Shown here: in pieces, positions 11,786-23,100 of the stretch | How the letters are laid out: every line of letters begins with the position of its first letter | Numbering within the stretch: position 1 is the stretch's first letter | The notes under the pieces: generated by a model | Databases searched by the model: none | What the model saw: the letters and a program-made list of their open reading frames with translations, nothing else | Told to the model about the DNA's origin: nothing | Made by a program: the position numbers and the translations under genes | Source: Asterochloris sp. CNOR1 | Lineage: Eukaryota; Chlorophyta; Trebouxiophyceae; Trebouxiales; Trebouxiaceae | Length of the DNA: 64,000 nucleotides | Direction of reading: 5' to 3' | Assembly: GCA_963969365.1 (NCBI GenBank) | Contig: OZ017760.1 | Location: forward strand, 1,302,001 to 1,366,000

Positions 11786-13804
11786 ATGCCGGTCCTAGAT
11801 AAGAAGTGCCATCCAGCAGTTGCAGTTCCTGCCGTTCCAGATCGACGCAGGGTACTTTCCAGGCAGCAGGCCAGGGTAGTGTATGACAGGTATGCCACAT
11901 GAGTGCTCAGCTTGTTCATTGGAAGTCTGTAGCCCTTGCTGAATGCCAAGCTGTTGGCGCAGGGCTGGCAGCAAAGCCAGTGACAGTGACAGCTCGTATG
12001 GAGGTATGCTGGGACGGTGTTTGGCCCACTCCTGGTGTGAGAGGCGGAGCCAGCACTGCTGAGTTCCTGCTGCAGGGCCTGCCACAACAGCTCTTCTGCA
12101 GACTGCAGCGCTGTCCAAAGTGTCTAGCGTCTTTGAGTTTGGCTGTGGGTGAGACAGGCCATGAGCGCCGACCCCCTTGCTCAATCGTCTCCAGGCAGCA
12201 GCCCTGGCTGTGGTGTCACCTGAGGGCTGCATGCCTGTGAAGGGGCAGCTGATGGCCTTGCTGACTTTCAGTCATGCAAGGCATCTTCCACGCGCCTAAG
12301 CAGGGCTGATGGCCTCTCAGCCAGACTGCCAAAAGTGACAACCCTGCCCTGCTGCACCTCAGTCAGGCAACATTCAGGCTCTGTGCAGGGCTGGTGGCCT
12401 GGCAGCCAGACTGCTGGCAGCAGAGCTGCCCCAAGCAGCCACATACTTTGGAGTGGATCAGAGCTCTACCATGACGGAGCTCGCACAGGCACGCCTCCAG
12501 AAGTTTGGTGGGCTCCTCTGCGCGTCGCCATTACTTGCCGCTCCATATCCACCAAGCATGGCCAAGCCTCTGGCTAGACCGCCTGTGGAGCGGGCCACAG
12601 AGGCTCCCGTGGTTTCTCCACATCAGCACAGCAGCGAAGCAAGAGCAGGCCTCTTCGGCCACCCGCTGTTACTTCACGACAACCCCCCATTCTGCTTCAG
12701 CATAGCAGCAAAGTGATGATGGGTTGCCACGGGCTGAAAGGGCCCAAGCTGAGCCTGTCTCGGTGTGGATGTAGCTGAGCCAGGGTGTAAAAAGTGTGGG
12801 CCAACTCTCTGGAGCTGCGAGCATCTCAGAGGCTGAATGCAGGGAAGACATGCTGCAGGGCTGGATCTAATTTGTGAGACACAAATGCCTTGAGCAAAAT
12901 CTCAGAGGGCCATACTGACGCTGGGAGAGCCTTGTGCAGGCAGCAGGGGCAGGGTGCAGCTCGTCAGCGGGGACCCTCTGGACGCAGGGGATGGCTTGGC
13001 AGATGGCAGCTGTGACGCGTTCCTAAGCACCTACGTCCTGGACCTGCTCAGTGAGGAAGATGTGGCTGCAGTCCTCCAGCTGGCCTGGCGGTGAGCACCA
13101 GTTCAAACCTGTGCCCAGGCTAGTTTGGTGGCATGCCCACAGTACGGCAGGCACTGCTGAAGGTGGACTGGCAGTAGGCTTGCTGACTGGGCACACAACA
13201 CTGAGCTCAAGCAGGCAGTGGGAGCAAAGTTGCATTTCACATAAGAATGCTGAGCCTACAGTACGCGCGATAGGCAGTGTTGCTGCAAGAACCATGCTGC
13301 AGCGCTCCATCAAACTTAAAGGCCTGCATGCCGAAGCTTCAGGAGATGTGTGATACTGTATGCACATGCAGGCACGTCCTGATCTCGACACCAGTCTGCT
13401 TCAGTGCGGTCACTGCTGCAGGTTGCTTAGGCCTGAAGGAGAGCTTTGGCTGGTGGGGCTCTCTGGCGGTCAAACTGTGTCCACTAGGTTAGCCACAGGT
13501 AAGAAGTACTGTTTAGCAGAGGTGTGTGGACTGCATACTGGTGCCTGGGCATGCGATAACTTAGTACTGCCACGCTATCTCGGCAGTCCTTCAGGTGCCT
13601 GCTTGAATGGGTGCTCTTGTTGCGGCTGCAGGTGTCTGGGAGCTGGTGCACAAGCTGCTGCCAGAGCTGGTTGGTGGATGCCGTACACAGACGATGCAAT
13701 CCTACCTGGGCACTGGATGGCAGCAAGTGCGCACACAAGTTGTGCACGGGGGCTGGATGTGCTCTGAGGTCATTGTTGCTCGACGGGGCCAGCAGGATGG
13801 TTGA
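11786..13804 (+). CDS. Class I SAM-dependent methyltransferase
   Basis: Seven exons (11786-11889, 11963-12003, 12076-12148, 12389-12507, 12940-13090, 13422-13498, 13632-13804) join in phase with no internal stop to give 245 aa. The fold is a Rossmann-type class I methyltransferase. The segment ARVVYDR leads to ATTALLQ, and motif I is VFEFGCGAGGLAARLL, which binds S-adenosylmethionine. Next come an acidic loop FGVDQS, motif IV DAFLSTYVLDLL, and the strand GELWLVGLSGG. The C-terminus is a short strand ending VIVARRGQQDG. The order matches a family of small methyltransferases seen in plants and fungi. The methyl acceptor is unknown and cannot be read from sequence. The start at 11786 is the only ATG in frame ahead of the conserved ARVVYDR segment. 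No signal peptide is evident. Confidence 0.85.
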
Positions 13805-13905
13805 AAGCCATCCTGGCAGCCAGGTTTATACAAGGGCTTCCTGATTTGTTGTGTTCATGTATTCGAAATTTACTGCAACACTTCTCAGAAGGCTAGCACA
13901 CACAA

Positions 13906-16900
13906 TCAGAGCTTGGCAGCACGTCCCTGCTGCAAGGCTTTAACGACTTGCTTGGCTGCCCTCTCCCCAGTCTCCATGGCAGCTTGCAAGCAGGGGTTGA
14001 TGCCTGCATGTGTGGCTTCCCCAGCAAAGAACAACCTGTCATCCACTGGCTCGGCAAGGGTTTGCCTGTCACCCTCCTGTGCTCCTAGCGTCGGGTAGGT
14101 GTAGGCCCCCTGAGTCCAGCGCTCTCGAGACCAGTCTGCCACATGCCCCTGGACATATGCTGATGTTGCAGGGTGCCTGTCGGTAAAGCTGCCTGCACCA
14201 GCCAGGACATGTGCTCAGACTGCAGAGAGCCTACCGGCAATGATGCCTGCATGAGCCAGCAGCTTACAAACAGGCCAAAGCGGAAGGCTGCAGAGCTGGC
14301 TGTTGTCCAGAAATGTGGCAGCTGCTCAACTCCTGCATGGCCTCAGAAGCGGTGGCGCCAACCCATGCTGAGATGGTACATCACGGCGGCATAGATATTC
14401 TTTGTGAGCACTGTCTCACCAAACATCTGGTCCAGCTGTGCCAGTGTTTTGAGGATGACTGTGCCCTGGCGCATCTTGCTCATCTCTTCAGCCCTGGTGC
14501 CAGCTGCAAAGCCAGTCATGCAGAGTAAGCTCTCCCCACCCTGCACACAGTTGGAGGCAGAGTTAAGCAGGCAATGCAAGGCTGTTGCAAGATTGCTCCT
14601 CAGCTGCTGTGCCCATCAAGTCCTGACGGCTGCGCTGTACCTGGTCATCGGCTCTGAGCTGCAGAGCCTATCATGCAAAGGCGGCTCCCAAACCTGCACA
14701 TGGTAGGGCATTGTGTGGATAAGACATGATTGCGGCCACCTGTGTGAAGCCTCTTATGCTCAATGACTGCTCCCTGCCCCTCGGAAGGTCAGAGACCAGC
14801 AGTGGAGTTAGAGCTGTGGCCAATAGTGCAGAGAATGCCATGCTGAGCAGGCACTCCCCGCCCTGCACATGTTCAGGGGCAGGCAGCTAGGGCTTTGGGA
14901 GCCAGCAGGACCTCTGCCCAGCAGCGCAGCATGATAGCTGCAATGACCATGCAGCGCTGCAGCAAGAAAGCAGGGCAGCTTGCCTGTTCTGAGCTGTCTG
15001 GCGGTCCTCCTCTGGCGCTGGGTTGTCTCTGCCGCTGCTGCTGCAGGCTTGTACTGTCAGCACCACATTCAGCATCTGCGCAGCCACGCTGGTCGCCCTG
15101 CTGGCCCTCAGCCCCACCTCCCTGCTGCGGGTGACTGCCTGGCGGCTGGCTGCTGCTGATGCAGGGGAACGGGCCTTTCTGGTCCCTGGCAGCTGCCTGC
15201 TCCACAGCGGTGGGGTATGTGGTGACCCAGAATTCTGGGATGAAGCAGTCTGTGCAGACGACATCAAAGAAGTCCGGCGGCCAGAAGGGCTTGCTGAAGA
15301 CCAGGATCACCTGCAACACAATTTTTGAAATGGACGGCACAGAATTAGACAGGTGCTTGCTCCGTGGCCTGGTTGCTGAGGGTCTGGAGCGCCTGCAGCA
15401 GTGTAGGGCCTAGCCTCAGGTGCTACCAACCGGTGCTCCCTGCTGGGATCCCTAAAGGCCCGTTTTGGCTGGAAACCAGGCTCAACTGCAGCAATGTAGG
15501 GCACGCACACGGGTGCTGGAGACTGTGAGCCCTGCAGGGCCTCCTCAAGCCCCTGATTGCGAGGACCGCTGCAGCAATGTGGGGTCCAGCTTCGGCTGCT
15601 GCATGCAGGGTGCTGCTGGTGCGGTGCTTGGCTGCACAGCACGCCACGGGCTGCGCTGTCTGTCACCTTTTTGATGCTCAGGGCCGCAGCAGCCCACATT
15701 CCTGAAGCAATGACAAGCCTGAGCGTGAGGTTGATGCTGGCGCAGGCAACCCCTGCTCATGTTTACAGCGCTCACACCTTGACCCTCTCCAGCGAAGCCA
15801 GATCCCGACACTATTGCATCACACCATTGACTTGACGCCTGGCCCACCTTGATGGCATTCGACATCTTGACCCTATCAAGGGCTGCCAGCTTGGGGGCAG
15901 GCAGGGGTGGGCGAAAGGCCACGTCACCGCGCTGAAGCACTGCCAGGGGGCAGGTCACAACGACGTGGCGGCACCTCACCTGCCTGCAGGGCATGAAACC
16001 TGTGATCTCAGAAGAATGCCTGTGGTGGAGTGCCATGAAGGGCCAGGCCAGAATGACATGGCAGCAGCTCACTGGCCTGCAGGGCTTCCTTCACAGAGCT
16101 CGCAGCCTGCAAACCTCCCAGTGAGGCCCTGCAGCGTGACAGCATGACACCTCCTGCATGGCAACTTGAACACGTGGTGTGCTTTACAATGCAACAAAGC
16201 CCATGGAGCAGACAGCCTGTAGCCTGCCCACCTGCCAACATGCCCTTGCAGGGCGACAGCCTTTGCAATGCATTGCACTCAGGTCTGCAGTTGAGTGCTC
16301 CACTGAAAGGTAGGGGCCAGCAGAAGGTGGCTGCCAGACCGCTCACATACCAGCGAGGCTCTGCAGGGGTGACCAGGTGCATGACATGCGACCAGATAGT
16401 TGTGTGCAGCACAGTTTGGTGCGACAGAGCGTCCAAAGAAGCGCACCTGCCAGGAGGGCCTTGCAGCGTGACTCCTCCTGCGTCGCGCCTGATGAAAGTG
16501 ACTGGCCAGCGCAGTCGGATGTTGGACTGCACGCTGGCTGCAAGGTGGGCTGCCACGTCTCGCAGAGAGCGATCCAGCACCAGATAGGTGTCACCTGCAC
16601 ATGGAACAGCACTGCTGTGTGAGATCAAGAACAGGGGTTGTATCTGACGAGAGAAACTGCCGGCTCCTGCAGGGAGCAATCCAGCACCAGGTATGTGTTG
16701 CCTGCACATGCAGCAAGGTGTGAGAGGCATGCTGCTGCAGGTCTGGCTGCACCAGGGTGGTCCGCAGTTTCACAGGCAGGTTGGAAGGCATCCTGCATGG
16801 CGGTGCAGCTCTGCATCCAGACAACCAGCACTCGTTTCTGTCATGGGGCCTGTCTGCTCACCTGCAGCCACGATGCTCCCATCAAATATCCTGTAGGCTC

Positions 16901-19301
16901 AGCTGTGCTATGCTACATCAACTTCGCCAAAGGCATGCACTTGCCTGCTCCTTAAAACATCACAGCATCAACCCTGTCCAACTAATTCACCTGACTCACA
17001 TGGTTGCTGTTCAACACCATCTCCTGCAGGCCCAGCTGCGCCATATCCAGCTTTGGCAGGCACCTGGCTGACTGCACAGCGCATTGCAGCAAATCGTCTG
17101 TTCACGCCTATGCACCTGACTCCCAATTTCTGTTCTCCAGTACCAGCTCCCTCAGGCCAAGCTGCTCAATGCTGCACCCAAAATCGTTGGCATAGCACGC
17201 ATCAGCGATGGCCACCATGCGGTCTGAGGCGCCTTGCCGGCGCAGCCACTGCTCAGCAGAGATGTCTGTGGCGGGCAGCTTCCGAGCGCCCACCTCCTCA
17301 AAGAGCTTGTGCACACGCTGGAGTTCGTAATCCTGCTCTGCAGCCAGGGCTGCCTCTTAGCAAGTTCATAGGCTGAATCATCATGCTCAGGGGTTGCCTT
17401 TGGACAGGTTATGCACCTGCTGGGGTGTGGCGTCCTGCTCTGCAGCCAGGGCTGCCAGCCAGTGGCGTTGCAGCAGCCTGAGCTTGACAGCTGGTGCATC
17501 CACATCACAAAGCCGCCTGCTATGCAGTCAGGTTTGTCTGTCAGTGCAAGTGAGCTGAGGTGCTGGTCTTGCTTGAGGAGAACCATGCCCTTTCAGTGTT
17601 ACTGGGCTGGTGGCCCCACCCTGCAGCAAAGGCTGACTCTTGCGCTGTGGTATGTCCTGCCTCCCCACATTTGGGACAAGCCGTGGCTCTGCTGATCCTT
17701 GATGCCCTGCTGTGCAGGAGGGCATCACTGTAGAGCACTGTAGAATGTAAAGTTTCTTGCTGCAAGGACGAAGCCTTATTGCTTGCTGCAGCTCCACTCA
17801 CACAGCAGAGCAGGGCTACCAGCATTAGGCTGCAGAGATGACGCCCAACATTAGATTTCAGAATGCAGGGGCAGCAAGCAGCACTGAGCACCTGGATGCT
17901 GCTGTCCTAGTTTTACTGATTGCTCACGAGCGGGAAAAGCATGCCACAGTCCACATAGCTGCAGGGAGCAGCTGTGCACCTGGATGCTGCTGTTAGCTTA
18001 GTTACGCATTCTCACAGCTGTTGAGGCGACTACCCCCAGATAACACTGCTGCTGTGCAATGTGCAAGCTGCAGGGAGCAGCTTTGTCCCATAGAGCTGCT
18101 TTCCACTACGCTGGCGATGTGGAAGTGGTTCAGCACACCAAACAGTGGCAGGGAGCGGCTCTGTGCATGTGAAAGCTGCTGACAATCATATTGTACCACA
18201 CCAGCCCTGCTGCTGTGCACCTCATATCTGCTGTCCGCCAGACGCCTTTCTTTGCCAAAGTACCAGTGGTCGGGCCAGGCGTACTCCCTCATCTTGCAGC
18301 CCATTTCGTCCAGCACTGCCTGCACACTGAAAGTCAGCACTTGAACATGCAAGCGCTGCTGCTTCAGGGCTGTTGGGTGTGTGAGGGAGGCACATGGCAT
18401 GCAGGGCTGCAGGGGTGAGGAGTGCGCAGCACTGCCTGCACGGTGGGGGCCAGCATAGATTTGTTGGCTGGCAGGCATCCCTGCAGCCACACAGCACATC
18501 AGGCCTGGCTGAAATCAGCAGGTGCCTCCAGCAGATGATAAGGGTGGCAGCGACACGGGGCAGCATGCAGCAGTGGCAGCTAAGCAGCTTGCAAAGGCAA
18601 GTGTTGCTGACGGGGCCTGGGTGTGTGGTGGACCCACATAGAACGGCACGGTACGGCTTGACATAACAAGGAGTACGCAGCCTGGCCTATACAGTTTGGC
18701 AGACGGGCCTTGCAGACACCCTTCGACTGCACAGCAAGCAGTGTGCGGTCATTCTGCCCATTGAAAGCGATTGGTCAGAGACAGTGCTGCCTGACAGTGA
18801 GTAATAAGGGATCACAGTGTGACTTCTGGGGACCTTGCATGCAGCGTACAGCTTTGAGCTGTCTGGCTTGCCCTTTCAGGGCTGTGGGAGGCCTAGGCTG
18901 ACCTTCAGGCAAGATCTTGCACCGTGCACAAACTCTGGCCCGGTCTCAACTGGCCAGGGGGCCACACCCTCAACCTGCACAGCGCAGCCGGGGTGGGAGA
19001 GTCAGCAGTGATGGCTAAACATGTGGGATGAAAGCCTCCCAGCAGGGGCTGGCTGGGATGCTGCATGACGACTGCAGTGTATTCACTGTCAGCCTGGACG
19101 CCAGGCAACGCAACACAGGGGCCATGCCTGCTTTACTCGGCCTCCAATAGTGTCTGCAGCCTCCAGCACCAACAGATCGGGACATGCTGGTTTGAGCAGT
19201 CTGGCAGCCTGCAGGCCTGCAAAGCCTGCTCCCACAATGACCACGCTGTGCACAGGAGTTGCTGCTGATGTTGACATGCCTGGTATGCCTGGGTGTGCCA
19301 T
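13906..19301 (-). CDS. FAD-dependent amine oxidase (polyamine or monoamine oxidase-like)
   Basis: Nine minus-strand exons were placed: 19137-19301, 18903-18974, 18221-18319, 17116-17332, 16447-16594, 15848-15974, one from 15310 downwards, 14420-14540 and 13906-14159. The N-terminus has the dinucleotide-binding motif VVIVGAGFAGLQAARLL followed by LEAADTIGGR. The second exon has ETGPEFVHGARS, the usual flavin-site segment. The middle has VVVTCPLAVLQRGDVAFRPP, typical of the substrate-domain entry. The last exon has DDRLFFAGEATHAG and INPCLQAAMETGERAA, which contact FAD. Such enzymes oxidise amines or polyamines, releasing peroxide and aldehyde; the exact substrate is not readable. The 3' end of the exon starting at 15310 is unclear, because a Gln/Ser/Pro-rich run follows a conserved part. 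The ATG at 19301 or one eight codons later could be the start. Introns hold many decayed exon-edge copies. Confidence 0.85.
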
Positions 19302-20116
19302 TGCAAGTTCAGCTGCTGCACACCTTTATATCATGCTGTAAGCTGGGGCAGAGGACTAGAGTGTACCAAGCCTATACGGGGCAAAAAGCTAAAGATGGCA
19401 TGAAGTAGAAAAACAGAAAGTCTATGAGACTTGACCATGCTGGAACGAGTGTGGCGCAGAGCATAAATTGCAGCAAAAGCTGCGCATAAGGTGGTGATTT
19501 CATTACCTTTTGCTACAGGCGAGTATTTCCTGCAGTCTTTACTTAGGCATAATGGGCCAGCAAGCACAATGGGACAAGTAGGGATAACATGGCGCTGCTG
19601 CTGATAGCCCTTATTGTCTTGAGCAGTTGTAACCGCAGGACCAAACATCTCCTCATTGTGTTAGCCTCGGCTGTGGCTGCGCTGAGCAATATAAGACCCT
19701 GGGGGCCACTGAGGTGCCCTCTGCATCAGCAAGGCCTTTAGCTCAAACTCAGGTGCTCATTGCCAACTGGTAAGTCTCCTTTTCAGACCTGGAACATTCC
19801 ATGGCTTTGCTGCCGCTCATGCTAAGCGCAATGCATTGCTGCGCTGCCTGCAGGGACAAGGCCGCACGCAATCTACAGTGCCTGCAGCCGCCGCACTGCT
19901 CGCTGAGCGGCAGCAGCACCTCACTGCATGGGGCATGGCTGGTCACAAGCAGGCTGCCCCTGGCTCATGGACCCCCAGGATCTGTTCCGGGACCAGGCAA
20001 GCTTTACTTTTGTGACCTGAACGTGCCCTTTGTGCGCTCTGTCTGTGGTCTCTGCAAGCTCCTCTGGACCCCTCTGCAGATACCTGTGCGCGTTCCAGGG
20101 ATGCAGATCACTCAAA

Positions 20117-23100
20117 ATGGGCTCAATGCTGCAGGTGTTCAGTGCCAAGCGCTGGGAGGAGCACCTCTCCTGGAAAAGATTTTTGCCTGAACCCAGAGTG
20201 ACGTGAGCAGTGGTTCAGCACCTGCCTTGCGAGCATGGCTCTCAGAGAGCCATCCCATCTGCTGTCCATGCCTGCCCCTGGAATATACACCAGTGGCCGC
20301 CCATGGTGTGGCCAAGCCCATTCGAGGGCCTTGGGTGAAGCATGGCCAGAGGCAGACCTTGCCTGCATTCTGCCTCCATGGTGCAAGCTTACTTGTCCCT
20401 GTTGCCCTGCAGCCTTGCTGTGATTCTATGGTACTGGCCGCCCATGTTATGGGTGAGGGTTTTGCGTCTCAGGAACCCCAGAGAAAGTGCTATGCTGCAG
20501 CTTTGAAGGCAGCATAAGCCACCATTTTACTGTACCCTCCAGCATGTGGATAGACACAACATTGCGGCTGTGCCCCTGCAGGTTGCCCTGATGGCAGTGT
20601 TGGCAGGCATCTACCATCAGGTGGGCTCCTTGACATGGCTCCATGGCTTACTCAAGCCTCTGCTGACCTGGTCCTGCTGACCCTGCAGTATTTGGAGCCA
20701 ATTGGTGCTCCAAAGATTATAGAGCAGGTGAGTGCAGGCGGCTCAGCTTGGATGCTTCATCTGCTTCCCGCCCGTAAACACACACCCATTAGATATCAGG
20801 TGTTGACTGCAGACCTACCTGTACCTTCCCTTCTACCTGAGTTCGTTCGCACTGTCCCTGCTTCTGGTCTTTAGGTGGGGTGTGCACAGATGCTGCTTGT
20901 CATTCTGCTGTGCCCCTCTGCCCTGAATGTAACAACTTCCTTTGAAGCAGCATACTCAGCATGATGCCTATGCTGCAGGACAAACTCAGCTTACGGCCGG
21001 TGGTGGGAAGCCCGCATAGTCTGGTGGGCCTCACATGCTTGCTCGACGGCCTGCAAGGCTGAAGGTGTCTTCTGCAAGCCCTCTCAGCCTGCACCTTGCA
21101 CCTGGGCAGGCTAGTGATTTCGATAAACCAATGTCAGTCCCTGCTCCCTGCAGGGGTCAGCTGCTGAACATCACTCGCAACCTCGTGCGCATTGTAAGTG
21201 TTTGTCCGAGTTGCATGCAAGTGCCTCGCTGATTGTTGTGCTTCCACTGTGGCCACGTTGCGACCCTGGCTATTGCTAGATTGCACTGCTGTGTCTGCTT
21301 CCTTACCAGAGGCTGCCGGTTACACAGCAGCCTGAACTATCATACACAAGCATGCTGCTGCCTGTTATCAGTGCTGGCTGTGGGGGGGTGTCACGGTAGG
21401 GACACTGTCTTTCTGCATGCCCCACCCAAGGTGCTCCTGCCTGATGGTCATGCTTTGCTCGCTTCACTGCATTATATGTGCACCTGTCCCATGTGAGGAG
21501 TATGTGCTTGGGTGGTATTCAAGTGTTGAGGAGGCTGCCGGGGCCTCAGGTCGCCTTGCAGGATGGATGGCAGCCCCCAACACGGCTGCCTTGTGCAACA
21601 TGTCACACTGGGTGTTGCTGGGCTGTGCAGGGGTTGACATGGGGTTCCCAAGACGAGGCCCTGCAGCAGCTCCTAGCGCGGTGGACCACAGCCATGCCTT
21701 TTGCGCTCATGGGGCATGTCAGCGAGGAGGACTACCCTGAGACCATGTTTGAGGTGAAGCGCCCTCACTGACTGAGCATCATGCAAGGCAGATGCAAGAG
21801 GCTGCCTTTGGTGAGCACGATGTCTTGTCGTCTTGCTGGGGCAGCGTCTGCACTGTGGCAGCTTTGTGTGAGCCCATTCCTGTGATGTGGCGGCACATTG
21901 ACACCATGTCTGAAAGTGCGCAACCCCACCGTGATGGGCCCATGGGGCGCAGCGCTCCCTCAGCAGTACGCCCCACAAGTCTGGTCCAGCAGACCGCCTC
22001 GTGCCCAGGTAGCAGTCGCCTAGACGGCTCAGCAGCACCTCCTTGGGTTGCTGCCTCATGTCAAGTGTGCTACAGCATGCTCTTTGGAGCTGCAACATCA
22101 GACAGCTGTCTGAAGACGGCTTGTGGCCGCCGCACACAGGCCGCCAACACGCCATGGGCCACAGGGACCTGTCCCTCTGCCTTGACCCTCTGTGTCTGCA
22201 GGTAAGGCTGCTCCTTGAGGAGCGCCTGTGGCTGGCAGGCTGCCCTATATTGCATCAGCTTGCCAGTCCCTAGACGCAGCCCTTGCAGCAACTCAACCAA
22301 ACTTGTGCCTCACATGTCATGATGATCACCTGCAGGAGCAGACTGGCTCCAGCTCAAGGCTCCGGCTCGCCTGCTCTGCACCCGGCAGTACGTGCCTGCT
22401 GGGCACTCTGCTCCTTCAGTGGTGCCTATGGATGGCAGGCTGCTGCCAAGTGCCGTTTGCTCTGGTACCCAAATGCTTTGCCAAGAGTTGCCTGCCTGCA
22501 GGGCGTGCTGCTCCCTGAGGAGCGCCTGTGGCTGGCGGGCTGTCCCCACATGCCCTCTGCGGTGGCCGGCGTGTGCTCTGAAGCGATAAGGGCGCTCAAC
22601 CTGTCTGGGTACATGCAGTGGAGCGCTGACCAGCAGGTGAGGTGCCAACCCCTGCAGCAATTTGTTCAGGGCTAGTCGGGCCCCCATATGAGATGACAGC
22701 ATCGTGCTGCCCTTTTGGTGCTGCTCATAATCAGCCTAGCTGACAGCAGATGCATGCTGCCCTGCAGATCATGATGTACCATGAACGGGTTGGCGCCACA
22801 GAGCGCCTGATGAGGCAGCCCATACCAGTGGCCTACACCAGGTGCAGTGCGTCCTTCTGCAGCCCTCAGCAGTCCTCTGCTTGCTTCGATGCCTGACAGC
22901 ATGGCTTGGCCTGCCCTCTGCCTGGCTGCCACATGGAGGGCACCGTATGGCAGCAAAGAAGACCCGCAGGGTGTTGAGTGTGTTGCAGTGTGTTCCAAGA
23001 TTGAGTCTGGCTATGTGAGTCCATGGCTCTGCAGTTGTTCCTAAGTGCCCACAGACACAGCCTGCTGCAGGCACACATCGCGATTCCTGATTGTCTTCAT

